Part shown: one piece after another, positions 1 to 8,386 of the stretch
How positions within the stretch are numbered: position 1 is the first letter of the stretch
How the letters are laid out: each line of letters opens with the position of its first letter
Assembly (NCBI GenBank): GCA_964415045.1
Contig: CAYPZL010000096.1
Coordinates: forward strand, 1-21,299
Direction: 5' to 3'
DNA length: 21,299 nucleotides
From: CAYPZL01 sp964415045
GTDB lineage: Bacteria; Planctomycetota; Phycisphaerae; Sedimentisphaerales; Anaerobacaceae
Position numbers and translations under genes: made by a program
Notes under the pieces: model-generated
Databases searched by the model: none
What the model was told of the DNA's origin: nothing
Seen by the model: only the letters and a program-made list of their open reading frames with translations

Positions 1-397
1 GCGTGGTCGCGACCACGCGCAGCTCCAGCGTGCGCTCGCCCAGACGCGATTCCTTTCGCATCAGCTTCACCGGCGCGGTTCGCCGAATCGTACTGAAGCT
101 CTCCGCCACCCGCTTCTGATCCTCGTAGGTGAGTCCGTAGACGCTCATCATGGTGCGCGTGGTGCTTCTTTGTTCCTCCTCAGCCGACTTCATCGATGAG
201 ATAATGATGTTGTTGCTGCCGAGCTTTCGAATCTGCTCCAGGGCTTCCTTGCTGGCTCCTTCACCCACCGAGAGCATCGCCACGACGCTCCCCACGCCGA
301 AGACCACGCCCAGCATGGTCAGGAAGGAACGCAGCTTGTGCAGCAGCAGGTTCTCGATCCCGAGCCAGATGTTTCTGAGGACTTTCGTCTGTCTCAT
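1..397 (-). CDS. MacB-type ABC transporter permease, N-terminal part (cut by window edge)
   Basis: This is the integral-membrane subunit of a MacB/LolC/FtsX-type exporter. About 132 N-terminal codons are visible; the rest lies beyond position 1. The start ATG (395-397) shares one base with the stop of the ATPase gene (TGATG), which implies translational coupling. The translation begins MRQTKVLRNIWLGIENLLLH, followed by a hydrophobic first membrane segment (about residues 24-45, LRSFLTMLGVVFGVGSVVAM) and then SVGEGASKEALEQIRKLGSN. That N-terminal TM plus the GEGA motif is characteristic of MacB permeases. The part after it belongs to the periplasmic core domain. In E. coli MacB the ATPase and permease are one chain; here they are separate genes, as in many non-proteobacterial systems. 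The substrate cannot be read from the sequence. Confidence 0.9.
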   Translation of the reverse strand, partial: MRQTKVLRNIWLGIENLLLHKLRSFLTMLGVVFGVGSVVAMLSVGEGASKEALEQIRKLGSNNIIISSMKSAEEEQRSTTRTMMSVYGLTYEDQKRVAESFSTIRRTAPVKLMRKESRLGERTLELRVVATT

Positions 398-1107
398 CAG
401 GATTCTTCGATCTCGTCCACTCGCCCGTCGATCATGTGCAATCGGCAGCGGGCGTACTGCGCAATATTGGCTTCGTGTGTGACCATAACGATTGTTTTGC
501 CCGCTTCATTCAGTTTCGCCAGGAGCTCCATGATCTGAACCCCGGTCGTTGAGTCGAGGTTGCCCGTGGGCTCATCGGCGAAAATGATCTGCGGGTCGTT
601 CGCCAGGGCCCTGGCGATGGCGACCCTCTGCATTTGTCCGCCGGAGAGTTCCGTCGGCCGGTGGTGCAGCCGGTCTCCCAGGCCCACGTCCTCGGCCAGT
701 TCCCGGGCCCGCTCGGCGCTGCGGATCGCATCCCAGCCCAGGTAATACAGCGGCAGCTCAATGTTTCGTTGCACGCTCAACTGCGGAATCAGGTTGAAGC
801 TCTGAAAGATGAAGCCCAGATACTTCAGCCGCAGCTCGCTCAGTGCGTCGTCGTCGAGCTGGCTGACGTCCTGGCCCTCCAGGTAGTACGAGCCGGAGGT
901 CAGCCGGTCCAGGCAGCCCAGCACGTTCATCATCGTACTCTTGCCCGACCCGCTGGGCCCCATGATAGCCCAGAAGCCTCCCTTCTCGAACGAGACGTCG
1001 ACGCCCGCCAGCGCCCGGACCTCCTGCGTTCCCATCTGGTAGGTCTTGATCGCTTTCTCGAGCCTGACGATTTCCGCCCGGGGCCCGGAGTCGGTCGCTT
1101 CGATCAT
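397..1107 (-). CDS. MacB/LolD-type ABC transporter ATP-binding protein
   Basis: This cytoplasmic ATPase of 236 residues powers the adjacent permease. All nucleotide-binding motifs are intact: Walker A GPSGSGKST (50-58), Q-loop Q102, ABC signature LSGGQ (154-158), Walker B IIFADE (174-179), D-loop NLDS (183-186) and switch histidine H211. The length and the FQSFNLIPQLSVQRNIELPL segment after the Q-loop match the MacB/LolD/FtsE group. The ATG directly abuts the TAA of the adaptor gene (TAAATG), and an AAGGA Shine-Dalgarno lies 8 bases upstream within the adaptor coding end. The gene overlaps the permease by one base. Adaptor and TolC-like genes in the same operon support a MacAB-TolC-like exporter rather than a LolCDE lipoprotein sorter. 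Confidence 0.95.
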   Translation of the reverse strand: MIEATDSGPRAEIVRLEKAIKTYQMGTQEVRALAGVDVSFEKGGFWAIMGPSGSGKSTMMNVLGCLDRLTSGSYYLEGQDVSQLDDDALSELRLKYLGFIFQSFNLIPQLSVQRNIELPLYYLGWDAIRSAERARELAEDVGLGDRLHHRPTELSGGQMQRVAIARALANDPQIIFADEPTGNLDSTTGVQIMELLAKLNEAGKTIVMVTHEANIAQYARCRLHMIDGRVDEIEES

Positions 1108-3036
1108 TTATGGATTCCTTTCCGTGCTCTGCGACCTTTGTCCTGCTCCCTGCCTCGGGCCTCCTCCTTGTCTCGGACCTGCTCCCTGCCTCGGGCCTCC
1201 TTGTCCGGGTCCGGCTCCCGGTCTGCGCCCGGCGCCCTGGAATTGCTGTCGCAATTTCGCCCGTTCCTCCTCCGACATATTCTCGAAGCGCTGCCTCATT
1301 TTTTCTATTTCTTTCGCCCGCTCTTCCTCCGACATGTTCTGGAAACGCTGCTGCATCCGCTGGAGATTAGGCATGCCCTGGCCCGGACCCTGCGGTCCGC
1401 GCTCGGCTGCGCCGGGCCTGGCGACAGGCGCCTCGTTCGCCTCTTCGAGCTTCTGGTTGATTCTCTGTTTCAAGGAGTCCGCTCCCGCATCGGCTCCGGA
1501 CATCTCATCGCCCATGATCTGGCCCATATCCTCGACGGTCGCCGCTTTCAACGGCGGCGTGAGCAACACGGTCTCGCCAGCCTCGATGCCGCTGATGATG
1601 TGCACCATCCGGTTGTTGTCCAGGCCGATCTCGACCTCCCGCTCTTCGACGATGCCGTCGTTAACCACGTAAGCGGTCGGCTTCCCGGCGATGCGCACGA
1701 CCGCCTGCACCGGGATGTAGACTACATCCTCGTACTGGGCGACGATGATGTCCACCTTGCAGCTCATCCCCGTGCGGAGATCGGGCTCATCGCCTTCCAG
1801 GTCGACTTCCGAGTTGTAGACCTTCAGGTCGGGATTCATCCACATGCTCTGCGAGTCGGGCAACGGGGCGATCTTGGAGACGGTTCCGAAGAACCGTTTG
1901 CCGGGCAGGGCGTCGACGGTGATGACGGCCGGCAGTCCGACCCGGACTTTTTCCAGACTTGCCTCGTGAATGTCCACCTCCGCCATCGCCGAAGCGGTGG
2001 TGGGCAGGTAGATCAGCTCCTGACGCTCGAAGACCTCCACGCCTTCATCCAGCGGCTCGCGGTTGTCGCGCCAGCCGCCTCTGCGGGCGGTGGTGGCGTA
2101 GATGACCATTCCGTCCTTGGTGGCCCTGACCTCAGTTTTGGCCAACTGATCTTCAAGCTTCGCCAGCTTGTCCTGCTGACGTTTGTACTCGAGATCCTTG
2201 GCCGTAAGGTCCGCTTCGGCCTGGGCGACGTCGGCTCTGAACTTGGCCTGCGCCCGCTGCAGCGCCATCTCGGCCTGGCTGACGTCGCTCTGGTACTGAT
2301 CGATATTCCGCTGTTTCGTGAAGTTCTGGAGCAGATTCAGATCGTTTTTGGCCAGTGTCAGCTTGTTCTCGGCGCTGGTGACCGCCAACTGGTCGGCCTG
2401 CAATTCCGTGTGTGATATGTACTTCTCGTCATAGAGCTTTTGCGACCAGGCAAGGGTTTCTTTCGCCCTTGTGAGTTGTTCTTCGGCGAGTTTGACCTCG
2501 TTTATCGCTGCCGTTTCGGCGTTGGGATACTGCCCTTTGAGGTACTGCTCGAGGTCCTGCTTGGCGAATTTGAGCGTGAGCTCGGCGAGATCGACGTCGG
2601 CCTGCGCCTGGTTCTTGATCACCTCGAAGCTCTCGGAGGCGTTGACGTAGGCCGCCTTGGCGTTCTGTACCTTGATTTCCTGGTCGATCCTGGCGTCCTC
2701 CAGCGTACTGGAATCCAATTTCACCAGGAGATCGCCTTTCTTGACGTGCACGCCTTCATCGATGATCCAGATGATTGAGGTGCGGCCTTCGACCTCGTTC
2801 TTGATGATATCCTGGTCGCGCGACTTGATCGTGCCCGACTCCAGGACGCTGATCGTCAGGGGCCCGCGTTTGGCCACGAACGTGGCGAACTCACTGGCGG
2901 TGTCCTCGCTGCCCTTGACCACCTTCAGCCATACCAGCGCCATGCCGATCAGAATGACCACTGCCAACGCTGCAATCACGCGAAAGGACCGACGCCTGGC
3001 TCCGCCATTTGTTGTCTTGTTATTGCTTTGTGCCAT
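1108..3036 (-). CDS. HlyD/MacA-family periplasmic adaptor (membrane fusion protein) with repetitive charged tail
   Basis: This 642-residue adaptor should bridge the ABC permease and the TolC-like outer-membrane channel. Residues about 18-38 form one N-terminal membrane anchor. A biotinyl-lipoyl-like half follows (GTIKSRDQDI and VHVKKGDLLVKLDSSTL), then long heptad-rich helices (about 100-300) that form the coiled-coil hairpin, the second lipoyl half (KTEVRATKDGMVIYATTAR) and beta-barrel/membrane-proximal domains up to about residue 530. From about 545 on there is an unusual tail: two 19-residue repeats (561-598) and then a Gly/Arg/Gln/Pro-rich low-complexity end. I chose the ATG at 3036 because an AGAGGA Shine-Dalgarno lies 8 bases upstream; an upstream in-frame start (3147) would run deep into the TolC gene. 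The gene overlaps the TolC-like gene by 17 bases. At 642 residues it is much longer than MacA (about 370). Confidence 0.92.
   Translation of the reverse strand: MAQSNNKTTNGGARRRSFRVIAALAVVILIGMALVWLKVVKGSEDTASEFATFVAKRGPLTISVLESGTIKSRDQDIIKNEVEGRTSIIWIIDEGVHVKKGDLLVKLDSSTLEDARIDQEIKVQNAKAAYVNASESFEVIKNQAQADVDLAELTLKFAKQDLEQYLKGQYPNAETAAINEVKLAEEQLTRAKETLAWSQKLYDEKYISHTELQADQLAVTSAENKLTLAKNDLNLLQNFTKQRNIDQYQSDVSQAEMALQRAQAKFRADVAQAEADLTAKDLEYKRQQDKLAKLEDQLAKTEVRATKDGMVIYATTARRGGWRDNREPLDEGVEVFERQELIYLPTTASAMAEVDIHEASLEKVRVGLPAVITVDALPGKRFFGTVSKIAPLPDSQSMWMNPDLKVYNSEVDLEGDEPDLRTGMSCKVDIIVAQYEDVVYIPVQAVVRIAGKPTAYVVNDGIVEEREVEIGLDNNRMVHIISGIEAGETVLLTPPLKAATVEDMGQIMGDEMSGADAGADSLKQRINQKLEEANEAPVARPGAAERGPQGPGQGMPNLQRMQQRFQNMSEEERAKEIEKMRQRFENMSEEERAKLRQQFQGAGRRPGAGPGQGGPRQGAGPRQGGGPRQGAGQRSQSTERNP
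1243..1356 (-). repeat. Two 57-bp in-frame tandem repeats in the adaptor tail
   Basis: Copy 1 is 1300-1356 and copy 2 is 1243-1299, read on the minus strand. They encode MQQRFQNMSEEERAKEIEK and MRQRFENMSEEERAKLRQQ (19 residues each). The repeats are predicted to be amphipathic and highly charged. Just downstream (about 1111-1235) the code becomes a degenerate Gly-Pro-Arg-Gln repeat (PRQGAGPRQGGGPRQGAG). Confidence 0.85.
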
Positions 3037-4936
3037 GATCCATGTCCTCTGGGGAAAATTCCCGCCACAATCCGTTTGCATCCATCTCCAGCAAACCCAT
3101 ATCACGTTGTATTTCCAGTTCTGCCATGCGGTAGTCCACCACCGCACGGGTCAGTGCGTTTTGCGCCGACAGCAACGCATCCTGCGCTTCCAAAAGGTCT
3201 CGAATCTCGGCTCTGCCCGCCTCGATATACAGATCCACACTGCGGACTCGTTTTTCGGCGACCGCCACCGACATGGCCTCGATCTTCAGGGCCTCCCGAG
3301 ATTCTAACAACGTTCGCAGCTCATTACGAATCGAAAGCTTGATGTTGTCTTCAAGGCTTTGCACGCTGCGTGTCGCGTCTTCCAGATTGATCCAGCTCTC
3401 ACGGTAGGCATACTGCTCGGCCGTTCTCTCCAGCGGCAGATCCAGTGTGAGCAAGGCGCTGTAGGTGCCCCCGTCAAAACCCAGGCTGCCGTCGTCGTCA
3501 TTATCGTCAAAGCTGGCGGCCCCGCCGAGAGTCAGTTCGGCTCGCAGTCGGTCGGCTGCGATCACCACGCGTCTTTGGGCATCGTATACCCGCCCGTTGG
3601 CGGCATGCAGGTCCAGGCGGTTCTCAAGAGCCAGTTGGATGGCGACGGTTTCCTCCAGTTCATACGGACCGGCTTCCTCGTAGTTCGGTGCTTCCAGGAT
3701 CACTTCCGCGTCCGCCGGCGGTGTCTCTCGCGCGGTTTCCTCCAATGTTGCTTGCCGGACGATGTCAGCAACCATCTGGGACGCCGGCGCCGTCAGTCGG
3801 TCAAGATCGCTCCGGTCGATCTCGATGTGGGCGTCCGGGGGCAGGCCGATCAACCTTTTGAAGGAGTCGAGGCTGTTCTTTAGCTGAAGCTGCGAGCGGA
3901 TCCAGCCGCTGCGCGCCCCCAGCTCACTCTGTATGGCCTGGTCCACCTGGATGGCAGGCAGACGCCCCGCGTCGGCCCACCGCCGCGAGCGGCGCGAGGA
4001 TCGAATTTTGCCTCGATAGTTCTCCTCGGCGTTCTTGACTCCGTCCATCTGACTGAGCACCGAAAAGTACTGCTGTGCGATGTTGACGGCAAACGTACGC
4101 TTGAACCGCTCGAACTCCCAGATGGTGTAGATCACCTGTCTTTCGGCCTGAGTCAGGGGCTCGGTAACGATATGGCGACCCGACCCCCTCAGCAACGGAA
4201 TGCTGACGCTCGGATCGGCAGCCAGACGGATGGTGGAGGAGCCGCCCTGCGTCAGCAGATTGGCCAGGTCCACGGCCAGCGCGGCGCTGAGGCTGGCGCC
4301 GTTCTTGAGCGTGCGGTCGATCCGGGCGGTGGCGCTAGTGTCCTGCTCGGCACGTGCGTCGCTGCGCCCGATGCCCTCCGTGGTGTCTGCACTGATCGCG
4401 CTGCTTATCCGACTGACGAAGAAGTTGCGGAACTCGTTGCGTTCGACGTCGAGGGCAAAGGCGGCCCGAAAGACACCTTCCTTTCGCGACTGATACTCGT
4501 CGCTGTTGCGGGCGCCGATTTGCAGGGCGTCGATGAGCGAGAGTTTCAGCGGTTGATTCGGTTCGATCGGGATTTCGGCGTCGGGCGAGGATTCGGCGCG
4601 GGGATAATCCGCCTCCGGCCAGTGCTCGATGGGGTCCAGCCGGTCCGTTCCCAGCGACGCCTCGCTGGAATACTGCAGCTCCTGCTCTTCCAGGAGCCGC
4701 CGTCGCAGGATGTCTTTCGGACGCTCAATGCTGAGCGGTTCGGTCTTGCCCAGGGCCTCCTGCTGCTTTTCCGCAATGATCTGGCGGGCGGTTTTGTCGG
4801 CCTCCTGGCGATATTCCGCAGGCGTCCGACAGCCGCACAGCGCCAGGGCCATGCAGAATAGAAGCAGCACGGCGAACGGGCCCCGCCCTGGGCCGACGGT
4901 TCGTCCTGGTGCCTGTGTTAAGAAAATCGGTTCCAT
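3020..4936 (-). CDS. TolC-family outer-membrane efflux lipoprotein
   Basis: This 638-residue outer-membrane channel component is first in the efflux operon. The N-terminus carries a hydrophobic signal (about 20-33) ending in a lipobox L33-C34-G35-C36, so it is probably lipidated at C36. Long helical regions dominate, with two TolC-like internal repeats: the first around NEFRNFFVSRISSAISADTT, the second around LENRLDLHAANGRVYDAQRR and RELQ-type helices towards the C-terminus (IEAGRAEIRDLLEAQDALLS). The ATG at 4936 is preferred over a TTG at 4948 because GGGAG lies 5 bases upstream of the ATG. The protein is longer than E. coli TolC (about 470 mature residues). The extra length includes a Glu-rich N-terminal stretch and an acidic insert near residues 390-420. 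Its stop lies inside the adaptor gene. Confidence 0.9.
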   Translation of the reverse strand: MEPIFLTQAPGRTVGPGRGPFAVLLLFCMALALCGCRTPAEYRQEADKTARQIIAEKQQEALGKTEPLSIERPKDILRRRLLEEQELQYSSEASLGTDRLDPIEHWPEADYPRAESSPDAEIPIEPNQPLKLSLIDALQIGARNSDEYQSRKEGVFRAAFALDVERNEFRNFFVSRISSAISADTTEGIGRSDARAEQDTSATARIDRTLKNGASLSAALAVDLANLLTQGGSSTIRLAADPSVSIPLLRGSGRHIVTEPLTQAERQVIYTIWEFERFKRTFAVNIAQQYFSVLSQMDGVKNAEENYRGKIRSSRRSRRWADAGRLPAIQVDQAIQSELGARSGWIRSQLQLKNSLDSFKRLIGLPPDAHIEIDRSDLDRLTAPASQMVADIVRQATLEETARETPPADAEVILEAPNYEEAGPYELEETVAIQLALENRLDLHAANGRVYDAQRRVVIAADRLRAELTLGGAASFDDNDDDGSLGFDGGTYSALLTLDLPLERTAEQYAYRESWINLEDATRSVQSLEDNIKLSIRNELRTLLESREALKIEAMSVAVAEKRVRSVDLYIEAGRAEIRDLLEAQDALLSAQNALTRAVVDYRMAELEIQRDMGLLEMDANGLWREFSPEDMDHGTKQ

Positions 4937-5242
4937 CAATACTCCCAACCTCGAATTCTGCCCTTTCGATCACCCACGTTCCGTACGGTCGTAGAAATTT
5001 CTCAAGGGACGTATAAACCCTCATGTGCGCAACTGCGAGTTCTTCCACCGAGCGTCGCCTGGCCGGGGTCAGTCTATGCATCACCCACCTGTGTCCGGCT
5101 GAGAACCACCCACGGCAGTACAGACGTCACCGGAGCGGGCTTCATTGCATCCAAATTCCGGCTCAGGTCCATGGGACGCAAGCTTTTTGCCTATTTTAAC
5201 ATATGTGGCCCCGAAAACGTAGACTGTGCCAGCAAATAGTCG

Positions 5243-5282
5243 AAAAATCTGTCCCCGGATGGTGCAAAACAATCTGTCCCGG
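5243..5282 (+). repeat. Direct repeat of AATCTGTCCC, 25-bp period
   Basis: AATCTGTCCC occurs at 5246-5255 and again at 5271-5280. Each copy is preceded by an A-rich run and followed by GG within two bases. It could be a pair of regulator half-sites on one helix face (25 bp, about 2.4 turns) or the remnant of a dispersed repeat. Confidence 0.5.
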
Positions 5283-5316
5283 CGCTACGAAAGCGAGGTC
5301 GCCCGGATCACATGGA

Positions 5317-5345
5317 TTGCATTTGTTGCCGTCGGCTGCTATTTT
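5317..5345 (+). promoter_or_regulatory. Weak sigma70-like promoter candidate for the acyltransferase operon
   Basis: TTGCAT (5317-5322) and TATTTT (5340-5345) are separated by 17 bases. The matches are 3/6 and 4/6 to the E. coli consensus. The start would be near 5352, giving a leader of about 100 bases. This rests on pattern only. Confidence 0.2.
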
Positions 5346-5449
5346 AAGGCCCGTGTGGCGTACCGTCGCCGGGGGGCGTTATGGGACGGGAGATGCCTTC
5401 TGCAGTCGATCGCGCAACCGCTTGAAACAGGGATTGTGGAGACAAGCCG

Positions 5450-6688
5450 ATGGATGGACCAGTAGAGCCGACAGAAGTACCCGCCGAGCCGAACGATGTG
5501 CCCGCCGAGCCGAGCCATGCACCCGGCGAGCCGAGCCATGCACCCGGCGAGCCCGAGGGGATTGTTGATGTCGTTTACAGGAAGAAGTCGGCGGCTGCGC
5601 CGCCGGAGCGACTGATGTCGCTCGATGCCCTGCGCGGGTTCGACATGTTCTGGATCATCGGGGGCTGGGGAATCGTCCAGGGTCTGGCCAAGGGGCTCAA
5701 CAACGAGTGGTTCAACGAGTACATTGTCCCGCAGACCCACCATGTGCCCTGGGAGGGGTTCACCGCGTGGGATTTGATCATGCCGCTGTTCCTGTTCATT
5801 GTCGGCGTGGCGATGCCTTTTTCCTTCGCCAAGCGGTTGGATCGGGGCCAGGGCAAGGCGCGAATTTTCTGCCACGTCATCTGGCGCGTCATCGTTCTGT
5901 GGATTCTCGGTATGGTCGTACAAGGCCGGCTGCTGGAATACGATCTTTCGAAGCTGCGCTTCTACAGCAACACGCTTCAGGCCATCGCCGCCGGCTACCT
6001 GATCGCCTCGATTCTCCTGCTGAGCTTGCGGCCGGTGGGGCAGTTTATCGTCACCGTCGGCCTGCTGCTGCTGTACTGGGCGCTGATGGTGCTGGTTCCG
6101 GTCCCCGGGCACGAAGCGGGCCAGCTCACGCCGGACGGGAACCTGGCGATCTACATCGACAAGCTCATTCTGGGACCCTATCAGGACGGGACCACATACA
6201 CCTGGATCCTCAGCAGCATGACCTTTGCGACGACGGTAATGATCGGGGTTTTTGCGGGGCAGTTGTTACGCGCCGACTTCGGCAAGCTCCGAAAGACGCT
6301 GTTTCTGCTGGCTGCCGGGACCGTCTGCGTCTACCTCGGCTGGGCCTGGGGCCATGTCTTCCCCATCATCAAGCACATCTGGACCAGTTCCATGGTCTTG
6401 TACGCCGGAGGGTGGAGCCTGCTGCTGCTGGCCTTGTTCTATTTCGTGATCGACGTGCTTCGCCTGCGGTTTCTGGGCTTTTTCTTCGTGGTGATCGGGA
6501 TGAACGCCATCGCGGTCTACACGGCGACACACGTGTATGATTTCCGGCACCTCGCGGATATTTTCGTCCGCGGCCTGGCCCCGTGGACGGGAGATTGGCA
6601 CGATTTCGTGCGGGCGGTCTGGGGTTTGACGATCCTCTGGCTGATTCTACTCTATATGTATCGCAAGAAGACGTTCATCAAGATTTGA
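5450..6688 (+). CDS. DUF5009/HGSNAT-like membrane acyltransferase
   Basis: This 412-residue polytopic membrane protein resembles heparan-alpha-glucosaminide N-acetyltransferase (HGSNAT, COG4299, NagX-like). After a Pro/Glu repeat head (residues 6-33), the family opening RLMSLDALRGFDMFWIIGGW begins near residue 54. H97-H98-V-P-W-E-G-F-T-A-W-D followed by MPLFLFIVGVAMPFSFAKR matches the HGSNAT H-x-x-W-x-G segment. In human HGSNAT the histidine there is the proposed acetyl-carrying residue (family knowledge). About ten hydrophobic segments follow. The ATG at 5450 has GGAGA 8 bases upstream; M56 would be an alternative start giving the core domain alone. The family transfers acetyl groups across the membrane to amino sugars, but the bacterial substrate is unknown. 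It is first of four co-directional genes including two sulfatases, with 108 bases before the next start. Confidence 0.88.
   Translation: MDGPVEPTEVPAEPNDVPAEPSHAPGEPSHAPGEPEGIVDVVYRKKSAAAPPERLMSLDALRGFDMFWIIGGWGIVQGLAKGLNNEWFNEYIVPQTHHVPWEGFTAWDLIMPLFLFIVGVAMPFSFAKRLDRGQGKARIFCHVIWRVIVLWILGMVVQGRLLEYDLSKLRFYSNTLQAIAAGYLIASILLLSLRPVGQFIVTVGLLLLYWALMVLVPVPGHEAGQLTPDGNLAIYIDKLILGPYQDGTTYTWILSSMTFATTVMIGVFAGQLLRADFGKLRKTLFLLAAGTVCVYLGWAWGHVFPIIKHIWTSSMVLYAGGWSLLLLALFYFVIDVLRLRFLGFFFVVIGMNAIAVYTATHVYDFRHLADIFVRGLAPWTGDWHDFVRAVWGLTILWLILLYMYRKKTFIKI
5464..5547 (+). repeat. Four 21-bp tandem repeats coding a heptapeptide in the acyltransferase N-terminus
   Basis: Units lie at 5464-5484, 5485-5505, 5506-5526 and 5527-5547. 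The last two are identical (cgagccgagccatgcacccgg is the 21-bp unit). They encode EPTEVPA, EPNDVPA, EPSHAPG and EPSHAPG, i.e. E-P-x-x-x-P-[AG]. The two perfect copies point to a recent duplication. Confidence 0.9.
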
Positions 6689-6796
6689 TGGCGCCGCTTG
6701 CATTGTAGTTTGACGAGGGTGGACGGCGGATTTCACCGGCGGGCTCTGGTTGCCGGCGCTTGTTGTTACAGGACTCATTCACACGGGAGAAATGAA

Positions 6797-8374
6797 ATGC
6801 AGGATACGCAAGAACGGGAACGCAGTTCCAGGAAGAGATTGACGCGCCGTGCCTTCATGCGCGCCGCGGCCGGTGGATCGGCGGCGTTGGGCTGTCTCTC
6901 GCCGGTGGTTCTTTCCGGTTGCAACGCGGTCTCATCGAGGAAGGGATCGGCCACTCGGGGACGAGACGAAGCCCGGCCCAACGTGATCTTCATCCTCACC
7001 GACGATCAGCGGTGGGACCAGCTTGGCTGCGAAGGCCATCCGTTCCTCAAGACCCCGCATCTCGACCGGCTGGCCGCCGAGGGGGCCCGCTTTGCCAACA
7101 TGTTCGTGACGACGTCGCTGTGCTCGCCCAGCCGGGCTTCGTTTCTCAGCGGCCTGTACGCCCATTCGCACGGCGTCGTCAACAACTTCACCGACTATCC
7201 CGAGGATCTGCCCAGCTTCCCGCGCAGCTTGCAGGCAGCCGGCTACGAAACCGCCTACATTGGCAAGTGGCACATGGGCGAACAGAGCGACGAAAAGCGG
7301 CCCGGTTTCGATTACTGGGTCACCCACAAAGGACAGGGCAAATACTACGACACGGAGTTCAACGTCAACGGGCACCGGACCGTGAAGAAGGGCTATTACA
7401 CGCACCGGGTGACCGACATGGCGATCGACTGGCTCCGGCAGGACCGCGACAAGCCGTTCCTGCTCATTCTGGGGCACAAGGCGCCGCATACACCGTTCAC
7501 GCCGGAAGAGAAGTATCGGCATATCTACGACGATATTCCGATCAAGTACCCCGACACCGCCTTCGCGCTGGAGGGCAAGCCCGACTGGGTCAAGCAGCGC
7601 ATCGACACCTGGCATGGCATCTACGGACCGCTGTACGGATTTCGCAAAGAGTTCCCCGACCGCAGCCCCGAGAGCGTCAAGCATTTCGCCGATTTCGTGC
7701 GATCCTACACGGCCTCGATCAAGTCGGTCGATGACAGCGTGGGACGCATCTACAGCGAGCTCGAACGCGCGGGGCAGTTGGACAACACGATGATCGTTTT
7801 CGCGGGCGACAACGGGATGTTCCTCGGCGAGCACGGGATGACCGACAAGCGGACGATGCACGAGCCGAGCATCCGCGTGCCTTTGCTGATCCGTTACCCG
7901 CGTCTGGTCCGGCCCGGGACGGTCGTGGAGCAAATGGTTCTGAATATCGACGTGGCGCCGAGCATCCTGGACATTTGCTCGGCCCCGCCGCTGCCGAAGG
8001 TTCACGGGATGTCGTTCAAGCCGCTGTTGAAAGGGCAGACCCGAAGATGGCGCCGGTCCTGGTACTACGAATACAACTACGAGAAGCAGTTCCCGTATAC
8101 ACCGAACGTCCGGGGCGTGCGCACCGATGAATGGAAGTACGTTCACTACCCGCACGGCGACGGCGGGCCCGACCGGCACAAGGCCGAGCTCTACAACCTC
8201 AAGCAGGACCCCGGCGAGACGAAGAACCTGATCGACGACCCCGCCTATACTGCCAAAGTCGTCGAGCTGCAGAGAGAACTGGCACGGCTGATGAACCAGA
8301 CCGGGGCGCTGCCCGACCGCATGCCTCTGGATGAGGGCGTCAAATCGGAACTGCCCGAAGAATCGATCCGCTGA
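6797..8374 (+). CDS. Tat-exported sulfatase lipoprotein (family S1, Cys-type)
   Basis: This 525-residue exported sulfatase hydrolyses sulfate esters. The N-terminus has a twin-arginine motif (TRRAFMRAA, residues 16-24), a hydrophobic stretch and a lipobox L39-S-G-C42, so it is probably a Tat-exported lipoprotein. Metal-site Asp69-Asp70 (FILTDDQRWDQLG) and the formylglycine motif C109-S-P-S-R113 are present. A second metal pair is D338-N339 (FAGDNGMFLGEHGMTDKR), and the family C-terminal PFT.EEKY and WYYEYNYEK regions follow. The GEHG..DKR pattern recalls GlcNAc-6-sulfatase-like S1 subfamilies, but I cannot fix the subfamily. I chose the ATG at 6797 because GGGAGA lies 6 bases upstream; the open frame extends to a TTG at 6698 but lacks signal-peptide character there. 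Activity needs a formylglycine-generating enzyme, which is not in this window. The next sulfatase starts 12 bases downstream. Confidence 0.93.
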   Translation: MQDTQERERSSRKRLTRRAFMRAAAGGSAALGCLSPVVLSGCNAVSSRKGSATRGRDEARPNVIFILTDDQRWDQLGCEGHPFLKTPHLDRLAAEGARFANMFVTTSLCSPSRASFLSGLYAHSHGVVNNFTDYPEDLPSFPRSLQAAGYETAYIGKWHMGEQSDEKRPGFDYWVTHKGQGKYYDTEFNVNGHRTVKKGYYTHRVTDMAIDWLRQDRDKPFLLILGHKAPHTPFTPEEKYRHIYDDIPIKYPDTAFALEGKPDWVKQRIDTWHGIYGPLYGFRKEFPDRSPESVKHFADFVRSYTASIKSVDDSVGRIYSELERAGQLDNTMIVFAGDNGMFLGEHGMTDKRTMHEPSIRVPLLIRYPRLVRPGTVVEQMVLNIDVAPSILDICSAPPLPKVHGMSFKPLLKGQTRRWRRSWYYEYNYEKQFPYTPNVRGVRTDEWKYVHYPHGDGGPDRHKAELYNLKQDPGETKNLIDDPAYTAKVVELQRELARLMNQTGALPDRMPLDEGVKSELPEESIR

Positions 8375-8386
8375 TCGAGGTGTGTG

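Larger units (their letters stand above)
4937..5449. other. Divergent intergenic region between efflux operon and acyltransferase operon
   Basis: About 510 bases hold no convincing gene. Short minus-strand frames at 4725-5084 and 5081-5272 are open, but the first runs out of frame into the TolC-like gene and neither resembles a known family. An AT-richer patch at about 5190-5220 contains TAAAAT on the minus strand, a possible -10 for the efflux operon, but I see no good -35 partner. The right half holds a short direct repeat (5243-5282) and a weak plus-strand promoter candidate. Confidence 0.5.

Noticed and set aside
634..2415. 593-codon plus-strand open frame opposite the adaptor and ATPase
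   Set aside because: The minus strand encodes unmistakable ABC ATPase and HlyD proteins; the plus frame has no recognisable motif.
4725..5084. 119-codon minus-strand frame upstream of the TolC-like gene
   Set aside because: It runs out of frame into the TolC-like coding region and has no recognisable domain; the visible Shine-Dalgarno belongs to the TolC-like ATG at 4936.
5464..5547. CRISPR array
   Set aside because: Units are contiguous 21-bp tandem copies in frame within a gene, with no spacers and no cas genes.
6932..8179. 415-codon minus-strand frame opposite the first sulfatase
   Set aside because: Shadow of the sulfatase; no start signal or domain.
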